Assembly: GCA_001304015.1 (NCBI GenBank)
Contig: LJUY01000022.1
Span: 1 to 36,995, forward strand
Reading direction: 5' to 3'
DNA: 36,995 nt
Source of the DNA: a candidate division Zixibacteria bacterium SM23_81
GTDB lineage: Bacteria > SM23-81
The position numbers and the translations under genes are program-made. Shown here in pieces: positions 7,684 through 15,032 of the stretch (positions are counted from its first letter, which is position 1; each line of letters starts with the position of its first letter). The notes beneath the pieces are model-generated. The model saw only the letters and a program-made list of their open reading frames with translations. It made no database searches and was not told where the DNA came from.

Positions 7684-8299
7684 AGGCATCGAAGAGGGCT
7701 CGTTGAGCCCTGATATCGTAAGAGTTTTTCTCCAGGGCGATGCTGCACTCATCGATGGTCTCTTCCAGGTGGACCAGCTTCTGTCGGAAAAGGCCAGCCT
7801 GGTCCGGATCCATTTGGTGAGCTCGGTGGGCAACGATATTCTCTAATGCAGAGATAGAATTTTGATAGTATGTTCGGGCCAGATCGATATCTGATTGGGC
7901 TGCGGCCAGTAACTGAGCTTGACTCTGTGCGGTTTGGGGTGTCGATGTGGGCGAAGAGAAGTGCTGGCGGAGAAAGAAAAGGCTGAGGAATACAGCAGCC
8001 AGGCCCATGGCCCAAGCGATTCTGGGTCGCCAAGCAGACAAAGGAGCTCGGCGAGGGATTTTCGCAGGCACAACGGGCGGTTGGGCCAGGATTCTGCGTT
8101 CAATGGCTGGCCATAGATCGGTGGTCAAGATTGCGGGAGCCAAACTTCTGGCCTGATGCACGAGTTGCCGCAAATCTTCCAGCGCCTTTTGGCATTGAGC
8201 ACAGCCACGAAGATGTGTCTGTACCATAGCTGCTTGATGTGATCTGAGCTCCCCGTCAAGATAAGGGGAGAGTAATCTTTGGATTTTACGGCAATTCAC
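7631..8299 (-). CDS. Zinc-finger anti-sigma factor, single-pass membrane protein
   Basis: The protein is 222 residues with a GTG start directly after the sigma-factor stop (TAGGTG) and a GGGAG Shine-Dalgarno 8 nt upstream. The N-terminus carries the ZAS zinc-binding pattern C3, H29, C33, C36 (CRKIQRLL, HLRGCAQC), which in this family binds the sigma factor. A single transmembrane helix lies at about 93-110 (IAWAMGLAAVFLSLFFL). The outside part is helical (SDIDLARTYYQNSISALENI...). The arrangement fits an anti-sigma factor that holds the co-encoded ECF sigma at the membrane until an envelope signal arrives. Its 3' end overlaps the next gene. Confidence 0.9.
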   Translation of the reverse strand: MNCRKIQRLLSPYLDGELRSHQAAMVQTHLRGCAQCQKALEDLRQLVHQARSLAPAILTTDLWPAIERRILAQPPVVPAKIPRRAPLSAWRPRIAWAMGLAAVFLSLFFLRQHFSSPTSTPQTAQSQAQLLAAAQSDIDLARTYYQNSISALENIVAHRAHQMDPDQAGLFRQKLVHLEETIDECSIALEKNSYDIRAQRALFDAYDSKISTLREMAVSAQY

Positions 8300-8914
8300 C
8301 TATGCTTCTCCCACGGGGACATTGACCATAGCGGAGATCAAGCTGAGGCGTGAGCGCAAGGTCTTTCGCAAATGAGATCGTGCCTTGTGAAGCTGAGATT
8401 TTGAGGTTCCTACCGAGCAGTTTAGCATCTGGGCAATTTCTTGGTGCTGGAATCCTTGGACGTCGTGCAGGACGAACACCATCCTTGATTTGGGAGGCAA
8501 AGAGGCGATGGCTTCTTCCAAAAAGGGCTTGAGCAATCTGGTATCATTCCCTTGGGCTTGGTGGCCCCCTGCCTGGACATATTCACTGGTTTGCGCTTTC
8601 CTGCGCCGTTGTCGCTGCCTGAGAGCGCTCATGGAGATGTTGGTGGCGATCCGGTACAGCCAGGAGCTGAAGGCCGCGTCACCGCGAAAGGAATTTATCT
8701 TTCGGTGTACCTGAACAAAGACGTCTTGGACGATATCCTCGGCATCCTGCACGTTGTTGGTCAGCCGGATGGCCAGCGCATAAACTTTGTCTTTATGCCT
8801 TTTGTAAAGCTCTTCCAGGGCGCCGATATCGCCTTGTTGACATCGTTTGCAGAGAATCAGGTCCCCAACTTTAGCCTCTTTTTGCAAACCCCAACTCCCA
8901 CGGAGGGCTCTCAT
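8300..8914 (-). CDS. ECF RNA polymerase sigma factor
   Basis: The protein is 204 residues from ATG 8914. Region 2 lies at about 34-105 (ELYKRHKDKVYALAIRL, DAEDIVQDVFVQVHRKI, WLYRIATN), and region 4 at about 131-187 (ASLPPKSRMVFVLHDVQGF, EIAQMLNCSVGTSKSQLHKA). There is no region 1 or 3, as expected for ECF sigmas. ATG 8914 has no Shine-Dalgarno. A TTG ten codons in (8887) has GGGAG nearby and would give a more typical N-terminus (QKEAKVGDLILCKRCQQGD), so the exact start is open. It leads a four-gene operon with its anti-sigma. Confidence 0.9.
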   Translation of the reverse strand: MRALRGSWGLQKEAKVGDLILCKRCQQGDIGALEELYKRHKDKVYALAIRLTNNVQDAEDIVQDVFVQVHRKINSFRGDAAFSSWLYRIATNISMSALRQRQRRRKAQTSEYVQAGGHQAQGNDTRLLKPFLEEAIASLPPKSRMVFVLHDVQGFQHQEIAQMLNCSVGTSKSQLHKARSHLRKTLRSRLSLISAMVNVPVGEA

Positions 8915-8923
8915 CGTCTAATA

Positions 8924-8950
8924 GGACGTGTGAGAGGCGGTGAAAGGTTG
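8924..8950 (-). promoter_or_regulatory. Putative ECF-type promoter (autoregulation)
   Basis: On the minus strand CAACC (8950-8946), a 17-nt spacer and CGTCC (8928-8924) match the AAC / CGTC core elements recognised by many ECF sigmas, directly upstream of the ECF gene. The transcript would start almost at ATG 8914, so the message would be nearly leaderless, which agrees with the missing Shine-Dalgarno. Confidence 0.4.
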
Positions 8951-8970
8951 CCAGAAAAATAGGGCAGCAG

Positions 8971-9004
8971 GAAAAAACCCGACGCAAAGAAAGCATCGGG
9001 TTGA
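8971..9004 (-). terminator. Rho-independent terminator of the second ECF operon
   Basis: On the minus strand AACCCGATGC pairs with GCGTCGGGTT (one G-T pair) across a 7-nt loop, followed by six T. It lies about 80 bp past the bactofilin-like gene and separates the two ECF operons. Confidence 0.85.
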
Positions 9005-9081
9005 ATTTTATAAGCATACAAAATGCGACACATCTTTCTAAAGGATCGAGTAGGTCACCTTCGGAGCCATAAGAATATTCC

Positions 9082-10308
9082 TTACCCAGACGCAGTTGAT
9101 GACTCCTCGTGCCCACCATGTTCCTGCGGAGGTGTTGGTGGAATCTGCGTAGTTGGAGCCGGCGCTGGGATCGCAGAGCGGCGGCCAAAGCGAGTCCAGG
9201 CCGCTGCCCCGAGTCCGGCCATGCTCGCCAAGGCGATGATGATCCAGCCGATGAGCTGGAAGAGCCAAAACAGAGGCAGCAGAACCGATCCGCCCAGGGT
9301 CAAGAACCAGGCCAGGATGAGGATCAGCTCTATGGCCAGAGCTCCCACGATGATTTTGGCCATTGGCGTGGGCAGGGTTAAGTTGGAACCACGATGGATC
9401 TTTGTGCCCACAAAGAGGCTCACACCGGCAAATCCCAGGATGCTGGCCACGAAATAGGCGATGGGCTGTATGATAAAAGCAACTGGGATGCCGATGATGG
9501 TCACGCACAACAGCACAAAGAGAGGCATGAAAACGATGTTGGCCGCGAAACCCAGCAATAGGGACTTTAAGGGAGCCTGTTCAATAGTTTCCTGGATTTT
9601 GGTTACATTTTGCGGCGCGAAAAAGGCCGCCAAGGCCACCAGAAATAGGGACATGATGACCAAAGCGATCATGGGAAGGCCGTATCCCATGAACCTGGTG
9701 AAAGGTCGCACGACAAAGACGTGAGGTCTAAAGAAGTTAAAGTTAAATGGCAGCGCCCCAACCCGCTGTCCGCGAATCTGCGAGCCGGGATCTCTCTGAA
9801 GCGTTCCCCCGACGGTGATAACATCGCCTCTGACGATGCCCGTGGATTTGACATGCAGGGGGGCTCCGATGACGGCCACATCACCGGAAACGGTGCCAGC
9901 CACAGTGATGGCCCCCCCGATAGAGACCAGGTCGCCGTCGACCACCTCGCCCTCAGCGACGGTGATGGGCTCGCCTATTTTTATGATGCTTCCACTCTCC
10001 AAGGAGATGGCTTTCAAAGCTGTGTCCAGGTCTGGCACTTTGATGTCCTTACCATCCACCGTGATTTTCTCATCGTCGATGACAATCCCGATCTTCGTTT
10101 TTTTCTCGTCCTCAGAGTCGCGAACGACTACGCCCTGGTCACTGATCTCCACCTCCAGGGCTCGCTTTCCCTTGGGCGGATGTTGCGTTGTGTCGACATC
10201 CTGGGCGTCAACCAGTCTGAGTCCGCTGATCATAACCAGGAGCGTCACATAGAGCATGATGAGACTCTTGAAGGCGCGATCACATTTACGGTGGCATGTT
10301 CTTGCCAT
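9082..10308 (-). CDS. Exported bactofilin-like polymer domain fused to multi-pass membrane domain
   Basis: The protein is 408 residues. ATG 10308 has a GAGGAG Shine-Dalgarno. A signal peptide or first helix spans 14-36 (LIMLYVTLLVMISGLRLVDA). Residues 105-185 carry short beta-helical repeats (GEVVDGDLVSIGGAITVAG, GDVAVIGAPLHV, GDVITVGGTLQ), as in bactofilin or polymer-forming domains. From about 210 to 365 there are four or five transmembrane helices, with a glycine-rich GIPVAFI turn. The tail is Pro/Ala-rich. Proteins with this layout are common in FCB-type genomes and often lie near DUF4097 genes; their function is not known to me. It is the last gene of the operon led by the sigma factor at 11448-12047, 26 bp after the repeat-protein gene. 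Confidence 0.75.
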   Translation of the reverse strand: MARTCHRKCDRAFKSLIMLYVTLLVMISGLRLVDAQDVDTTQHPPKGKRALEVEISDQGVVVRDSEDEKKTKIGIVIDDEKITVDGKDIKVPDLDTALKAISLESGSIIKIGEPITVAEGEVVDGDLVSIGGAITVAGTVSGDVAVIGAPLHVKSTGIVRGDVITVGGTLQRDPGSQIRGQRVGALPFNFNFFRPHVFVVRPFTRFMGYGLPMIALVIMSLFLVALAAFFAPQNVTKIQETIEQAPLKSLLLGFAANIVFMPLFVLLCVTIIGIPVAFIIQPIAYFVASILGFAGVSLFVGTKIHRGSNLTLPTPMAKIIVGALAIELILILAWFLTLGGSVLLPLFWLFQLIGWIIIALASMAGLGAAAWTRFGRRSAIPAPAPTTQIPPTPPQEHGGHEESSTASG

Positions 10309-10334
10309 GAGATACTCCTCAACTATAGAAGAGA

Positions 10335-11426
10335 TCAGTCCGAGGGCAACAGGTCGATATTGCCCCCCGAGGTGGAGAGGTTCAGTTGCGCCCCTCCATC
10401 CCCCATTGTTCCCCGTAGGCGGGTGCGCGAGACCGATTCGATGGTCGTGGGCAATTTGGCGCGGATTCTGCCCCCTGAAGTTTCCAAATCTAACGTGCAG
10501 GATGAGGATTTGGGAATTCGGAAGGTTATCTGCCCGCTGGAGGTATCTACCCGATATCTGCCGTTTTTCTCAATAGCGGTCTCCACCCAAACATCTCCGC
10601 TGCTGGTGTCGATCCACAGATCTCCGCCTCTCTGCTTGACGGTGATATCACCGCTGGTGACGTCGATGTGGACATCTCCGTGTACAGCCTCGACGTTCAC
10701 ATCGCCGCTGGTGCCGTCTATGGTCAAGTTACCCTTGATTCCTTTTCCGATGACGTCTCCGCTGGTAACATCGACTTGGACATCCGCGCCTATGTTTACG
10801 ATCTCCGCATCGCCGCTGGTGGCGTCGATTTTCAGGTTTCCCAGCACATCTTGAGCCAGCATATCTCCACTAACGGCATCGATGCTCAGGTCGCCTCCGA
10901 TTTTCTCTATCTTCACGCCTCCGCTGACCACGTCGACGGTTACCTCTCCATCAATGTTGACAATGTAAATGTCGCCGCTGACACAGCCAGCTTTTACCTC
11001 CACCTGCCGAGGGGTTTGGATATCAAAATCCACCTGAACAGAGGGTTTTTTTCCCAAAAGTTTGCTCAGAACGTCGCCCAAGGATTCCGACCAAGCTCGA
11101 GGTATTTTAGCCTCGATGAACAGACCCTTCTCTCTTTCATCGAAGATGATGTTCACCTTCTGAGCCCACTCCTCGGCCTCTTTTCGGGAGCCTGCCTGAA
11201 CCCGCTTGGTAGCCTTGACGACCACCTGTTTTTGCTCCCCACCCTGGATGTTGATGTCTCCTCTGGTGTTCTGAACCGAGATGAGTGCTCCTGAGGGAAG
11301 AGAAAAACTCTTCTCCTGGGGGAAGGTGTATTCCGTTCCTGAATCTGCCTGGGAAAGGACGGGATTCGTCAGGATTATGGCAAGAAGAATCAAGGCCAAG
11401 GCTGCTCTTGTTATATGGCGCATCAT
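10335..11426 (-). CDS. Exported DUF4097-like protein with near-perfect 18-residue SGD repeats
   Basis: The protein is 363 residues. ATG 11426 has an AGGAGG Shine-Dalgarno 8 nt upstream. The signal peptide is 1-25 (LALILLAIILTNPVLSQA). After about 125 residues come seven or more 18-residue coils with the pattern (T/V/S)SGDVxVxxVxGDLxIDx, for example TSGDVNVEAVHGDVHIDV and TSGDITVKQRGGDLWIDT. This is a regular beta-solenoid of the DUF4097/adhesin type. It follows the sigma gene by 21 bp, with no anti-sigma between them. It is the counterpart of the repeat gene at 6133-7683, which has the same period but a much more irregular sequence. Confidence 0.85.
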   Translation of the reverse strand: MMRHITRAALALILLAIILTNPVLSQADSGTEYTFPQEKSFSLPSGALISVQNTRGDINIQGGEQKQVVVKATKRVQAGSRKEAEEWAQKVNIIFDEREKGLFIEAKIPRAWSESLGDVLSKLLGKKPSVQVDFDIQTPRQVEVKAGCVSGDIYIVNIDGEVTVDVVSGGVKIEKIGGDLSIDAVSGDMLAQDVLGNLKIDATSGDAEIVNIGADVQVDVTSGDVIGKGIKGNLTIDGTSGDVNVEAVHGDVHIDVTSGDITVKQRGGDLWIDTSSGDVWVETAIEKNGRYRVDTSSGQITFRIPKSSSCTLDLETSGGRIRAKLPTTIESVSRTRLRGTMGDGGAQLNLSTSGGNIDLLPSD

Positions 11427-11447
11427 CGTTTATTCCTCCTGAAGGTA

Positions 11448-12047
11448 TCAGAGGCCCTTGAGTTTTTTCTTGAGCAGCTCACGAGCTCGAAATATCTGAG
11501 CTTTTACGGTTCCCAAGGGAATACCCAAGATTTCAGAGATTTCCTCGTACGTGTGGTCTTCCTTATGACGGAGCAAAATAACCCGCTTATAGCGAGGGGG
11601 CAGCGAGTTGATGGCATCATCGATGGAGATCATGCGTTGTTTGCGAACATATTGCCATTCTGGATTCAGAGACCAATCGGGTATTTCTCTTTTAATGCAA
11701 CCGTTCTGGCCGGCGATGGGCTCGTCCAGGGAAAACGTTCGAATTTTTCTTCGCCGGATGTGGTCGAGGCAATGGTTTGAGACAATTTTGCAGAGCCAGG
11801 TGGTGAAAGCATACTCGGGATTGTAGCGGGATAGACACCGAAAGGCTTTGATGAACGATTCCTGAACCAGATCATCGGCCTCTGTAGGATCCTTTACGAT
11901 GCCAAGCGCCAATTGATATGCCAGCCGTCGGTGTCTGTTAAGCAGCTCAGTGAAGGCAGCCTGGTCACCGGAGAGGGCCCGTTGAATCACGTCCCGAACG
12001 CTATCTCCTGATCCGCGGCTTTTCATTTTGTTTACGGGTGGTTTCAT
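11448..12047 (-). CDS. ECF RNA polymerase sigma factor (second)
   Basis: The protein is 199 residues if started at ATG 12047. A longer frame begins at 12104, but that ATG lies inside the predicted promoter, so 12047 (or 12026) is preferred; neither has a clear Shine-Dalgarno. Region 2 lies at about 33-100 (LNRHRRLAYQLALGIVKD, ADDLVQESFIKAFRCL, WLCKIVSNHCLDHIRRRK). Region 4 lies at about 143-195 (AINSLPPRYKRVILLRHKED, EEISEILGIPLGTVKAQI). It is a SigW/RpoE-like ECF sigma, clearly different in sequence from the one at 8300-8914. It leads the operon sigma - 18-residue repeat protein - bactofilin-like protein. No zinc-finger anti-sigma gene is adjacent. Confidence 0.9.
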   Translation of the reverse strand: MKPPVNKMKSRGSGDSVRDVIQRALSGDQAAFTELLNRHRRLAYQLALGIVKDPTEADDLVQESFIKAFRCLSRYNPEYAFTTWLCKIVSNHCLDHIRRRKIRTFSLDEPIAGQNGCIKREIPDWSLNPEWQYVRKQRMISIDDAINSLPPRYKRVILLRHKEDHTYEEISEILGIPLGTVKAQIFRARELLKKKLKGL

Positions 12048-12083
12048 TAAAAAGTTGCATTTTATGTTGGAAGTTAATATCTT

Positions 12084-12112
12084 ACCATAGCGAAAAAAGG
12101 CCACGCTGTCAA
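12084..12112 (-). promoter_or_regulatory. Sigma-70-type promoter of the second ECF operon
   Basis: On the minus strand TTGACA (12112-12107), a 17-nt spacer and TATGGT (12089-12084) form a good housekeeping promoter. Its transcript would start near 12077, downstream of the ATG at 12104, which is why that start was rejected. Unlike the other ECF operon, this one appears driven by the housekeeping sigma. Confidence 0.6.
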
Positions 12113-12189
12113 GAGAAATCAGCCGAACTGAGTCCCTTGCTGAGGCCAGAAACTAGAGCCAAGGTACTCCGGGGAGGGAAAGCTTTTTC

Positions 12190-13011
12190 GTGAGCCAATA
12201 TCTGGGCCAAATGGCCAAGAAGTCCTTCTGGAATGCCTACGATCATCTTGGTGGTTGCATACTAGTGAATCTTTTCTGGTCGCTGCTGAGTCTGCCCTGG
12301 CTTGGCTTAACGGCTCTGCTGCTTACCTTGAGTTGGACGCAGCTTGCGGCCGGAAGAGCCCTGGTGGGCTTGATGCTCTTTATGGTGGGCATTCAACAAT
12401 TGATGGTCTCACCAGTCTCTGCTGCCCTCTGGGCTGTGACTGCCCGGTGGGTGCATTACGGTGGGGCGTCCGGGAAGGAGTTTTTCCGGAACTTTAAAAA
12501 ATTCTTCTTACGGTCCTTGTGCCTATGGCTGTTTTTCACCCTCATTGCCTTTCTTCTGGTCTTGAATGCCGCATTTTATCACCATTTGCCCGAGAAGTTC
12601 TCGTTTCTTGGCGCGTTTGCCGCAGGATTAATGGGCTGGGCGTATCTCTTCTTATGTCTCGTGCAGGTTTACGCGCTTCCCCTTCTTGTGCAGGAAGATC
12701 TGACCGTTAAAAGTGTTCTGCGACGAAGCGCGTTGTTGGTGTTGGACAACATATGGTATTCCCTTTGCCTGGCGCTGATGGTCTTCGCCGTTCTTATGGC
12801 CGGTGTGGTCAGCGTGGCGGGTTTATTGTTTCTTACCGTCGGTTTGGCAGGCGTGTTGACGAACACCGGGTTACGTGAGATCCTGAGGAAATATGAACCT
12901 GAAAAGAGACGGCCAGGCCGGAGAAACTGGGCTGAGATTCGAGAGCGCCAGGGGAAGGCGGAGGAGGAACCTCGAGGCTGGCGGGACCTTTGGAAGCCCT
13001 GGGAGAAATGA
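12190..13011 (+). CDS. YesL/DUF624-like integral membrane protein
   Basis: The protein is 273 residues with a GTG start; GGGGAGGG lies about 10 nt upstream. Five or six hydrophobic helices are visible (for example LVNLFWSLLSLPWLGLTALL, FLGAFAAGLMGWAYLFLCLV and LALMVFAVLMAGVVSVAGLL), with an N-terminal FWNAYDHLGG segment and a basic, polar C-terminal tail (about 235-273). The pattern and length resemble the YesL/DUF624 membrane family, whose function is undetermined. It heads a long co-oriented gene run (acpS, nnr and onward), 63 bp before acpS, and diverges from the sigma-factor gene. Confidence 0.6.
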   Translation: MSQYLGQMAKKSFWNAYDHLGGCILVNLFWSLLSLPWLGLTALLLTLSWTQLAAGRALVGLMLFMVGIQQLMVSPVSAALWAVTARWVHYGGASGKEFFRNFKKFFLRSLCLWLFFTLIAFLLVLNAAFYHHLPEKFSFLGAFAAGLMGWAYLFLCLVQVYALPLLVQEDLTVKSVLRRSALLVLDNIWYSLCLALMVFAVLMAGVVSVAGLLFLTVGLAGVLTNTGLREILRKYEPEKRRPGRRNWAEIRERQGKAEEEPRGWRDLWKPWEK

Positions 13012-13074
13012 TCCGACCATTGCCGTGAGGCGTTGACGTGAAGCCTTCTCGTGTGGGTGAAAGCCAGGAGAGAA

Positions 13075-13464
13075 ATGGTGGTTGTGGCCACGGGAGTTGA
13101 TATTATAGAGGTGCGCCGTATCCGTGAGGCCATGGAGCGCTGGGGAGACCGTTTTTTAAGGCGGATCTTCACACCAGGGGAGATCAGCCATTGTCGTCGA
13201 AAAAGCAGGCCTGAGCTTTCCTTTGCTGCCAGGTATGCCGCCAAGGAAGCAGTCCTGAAAGCACTGGGTATCGGCCTGAGGGGAGGGTTGAGTTGGAAGG
13301 ATGTGGAGATCATCAATGATGTGCGCGGCGCGCCGATGGTAAAGCCCGGCCGGCCCATGATGGAGCTTCTCGGCGAGAAGCGGCTGCTTATCAGCCTCTC
13401 CCACCTCAGGGAAATGGCCGCCGCCGTGGCTCTGTTAGTCGATGATCGAGGAGAGCAAAGATGA
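13075..13464 (+). CDS. acpS: Holo-[acyl-carrier-protein] synthase
   Basis: The protein is 129 residues. AcpS transfers the 4'-phosphopantetheine of CoA to apo-ACP in fatty-acid synthesis. The N-terminus MVVVATGVDIIEV carries the metal-binding Asp (D9), and AARYAAKEAVLKAL carries Glu58, the two residues that define the AcpS active site. The C-terminal LISLSH strand is also typical. ATG 13075 (AGGAG a few nt upstream) gives the family's usual start; a GTG at 13051 would add eight residues. Its stop overlaps the ATG of nnr (ATGA), so the two are translationally coupled, a common bacterial arrangement. Confidence 0.93.
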   Translation: MVVVATGVDIIEVRRIREAMERWGDRFLRRIFTPGEISHCRRKSRPELSFAARYAAKEAVLKALGIGLRGGLSWKDVEIINDVRGAPMVKPGRPMMELLGEKRLLISLSHLREMAAAVALLVDDRGEQR

Positions 13465-15032
13465 AGACCGTAACCGCCCTTCAGATGCGCCATATCGACG
13501 CTCGAACTATCCAAGAGGCGAACGTTCCCGGTTTAGAGCTAATGGAAGCTGCGGGCCAGGGAGCGGCCCGGGTGGCGATGGAAATGCTCAGCGATCCTAA
13601 GGGCAAAACGGTGGTTTATTTCTGTGGGAAAGGAAATAACGGTGGAGATGGTTTCGTCATGGCCCGGCTCTTGACCCAGGAGGGGGTTACGTGCTTGGTC
13701 TATCTTCTTGGGAAGAAGCATGAGGTGAAAGGAGACGCTCTGGAGAATCTCAATCGCCTGACCGCCCAGGGCGTCCAAGTTCGGGAACTGGCCGATATAG
13801 ACGAAATCTCCGGCCTTGAGGGGGCTCATCTGATCGTGGATGCCCTGTTGGGGACCGGCGTCAGCGGTTCTGTGAAAGGCGTGATGGCGCAGGTCATCCA
13901 TCTGATCAACAACTCGGAACTTCCCGTTCTGGCCGTGGATATTCCCTCCGGGGTCAACGGTGACACCGGTGAAATTCTGAGCTGTAGCGTGCGGGCGGAT
14001 CGAACAGCCACCATGGCGCTGCCCAAGCGGGGTTTCTTCTTCTCGCCGGGCCGAGAGCTTGTCGGAGAGCTGACGGTGGTGGACATCGGAGTGCCCTCAT
14101 GGGCCGTGGAGCAGGAGAAGCTAACCGTGGAAACTCTGGAGGGCCATGAGATGGCCAGCCTGATCCCCTCAAGGGCTGCCGACGCGCATAAGGGATCCTG
14201 CGGGCGGGTTTTGGTTCTGGCCGGCTCCGTGGGCATGACCGGAGCGGCTGCCCTGACATCCATGGCCGCCCTTCGCTCCGGGGCCGGGATGGCCATTCTG
14301 GGCATTCCGGAAAGCCTCAACAGCATCATGGAGACGAAGCTCACCGAGGTGATGACCAAGCCCCTTCCGGAGACCGAAACCCACGCTTTAGCCGTCTCCT
14401 CTCTGGAGGCTATCCAGGAGCTCCTTTCCTGGGCAGACGTTCTGGCAATTGGGCCGGGGCTGTCTACTCATCCGGAAACGGTACAGATGGTGCGCCAGTT
14501 GCTCCCCCAGCTGTCCTGTCCCACTGTGGTCGATGCCGATGGCCTGAATGCCATCGCTCAGGACACAAAATTGTTGGAATCGGTGAAGACCCCGCTGGTG
14601 CTGACGCCCCACGCGGGTGAGCTGGCCCGCCTCAGCGGCATCGAGATTCCGGTGAAGACAGAGCAACGTATCGAGGCCGCCACGACCTTGTCACGACGTT
14701 ATGGGGTAGTCTGTGTTTTCAAGGGCGCCCCCACACTCATAGCTAACGAGGATGGCAGTGTGTTCATCAACACCACAGGAAATGCTGGCATGGCCACAGC
14801 CGGCGCTGGAGATGTCCTCACTGGGATGATCGTCGGATTTCTCGCTCAGGGACTCTCGCCCCTTCAGGCAGCCAAGGTGGGAGTCTATCTACACGGACTG
14901 GCCGGCGATGTGGCCAGAGAGGTGCAAGGCGAATGGGGCTTGGTGGCAGGAGATTTGGTGGATGCTATTCCGGAGGCCTTATTCCGAACCTATGGGCAGA
15001 GAGCTAAGAGAAAGGCCCTCCATGATGAATAA
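13461..15032 (+). CDS. nnr: Bifunctional NAD(P)H-hydrate epimerase / ADP-dependent dehydratase
   Basis: The protein is 523 residues, the normal length for the two-domain enzyme that repairs hydrated NADH and NADPH. The N-terminal YjeF_N epimerase has GKGNNGGDGFVMARLL (56-71) and VDALLGTG. The C-terminal ribokinase-like dehydratase starts near 235 (DAHKGSCGRVLVLAGS, GAAALTSMAALRSGAGM) and carries LTPHAGELARL and NAGMATAGAGDVLTGMI, whose GAGD holds the catalytic Asp. The start ATG overlaps the acpS stop, and the 3' end overlaps the next gene by 11 bp. Confidence 0.95.
   Translation: MKTVTALQMRHIDARTIQEANVPGLELMEAAGQGAARVAMEMLSDPKGKTVVYFCGKGNNGGDGFVMARLLTQEGVTCLVYLLGKKHEVKGDALENLNRLTAQGVQVRELADIDEISGLEGAHLIVDALLGTGVSGSVKGVMAQVIHLINNSELPVLAVDIPSGVNGDTGEILSCSVRADRTATMALPKRGFFFSPGRELVGELTVVDIGVPSWAVEQEKLTVETLEGHEMASLIPSRAADAHKGSCGRVLVLAGSVGMTGAAALTSMAALRSGAGMAILGIPESLNSIMETKLTEVMTKPLPETETHALAVSSLEAIQELLSWADVLAIGPGLSTHPETVQMVRQLLPQLSCPTVVDADGLNAIAQDTKLLESVKTPLVLTPHAGELARLSGIEIPVKTEQRIEAATTLSRRYGVVCVFKGAPTLIANEDGSVFINTTGNAGMATAGAGDVLTGMIVGFLAQGLSPLQAAKVGVYLHGLAGDVAREVQGEWGLVAGDLVDAIPEALFRTYGQRAKRKALHDE

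Noticed and set aside
12048-12104. Earlier start of the second ECF sigma at 12104
   Set aside because: It lies between the -35 and -10 of the predicted promoter and has no ribosome-binding site.
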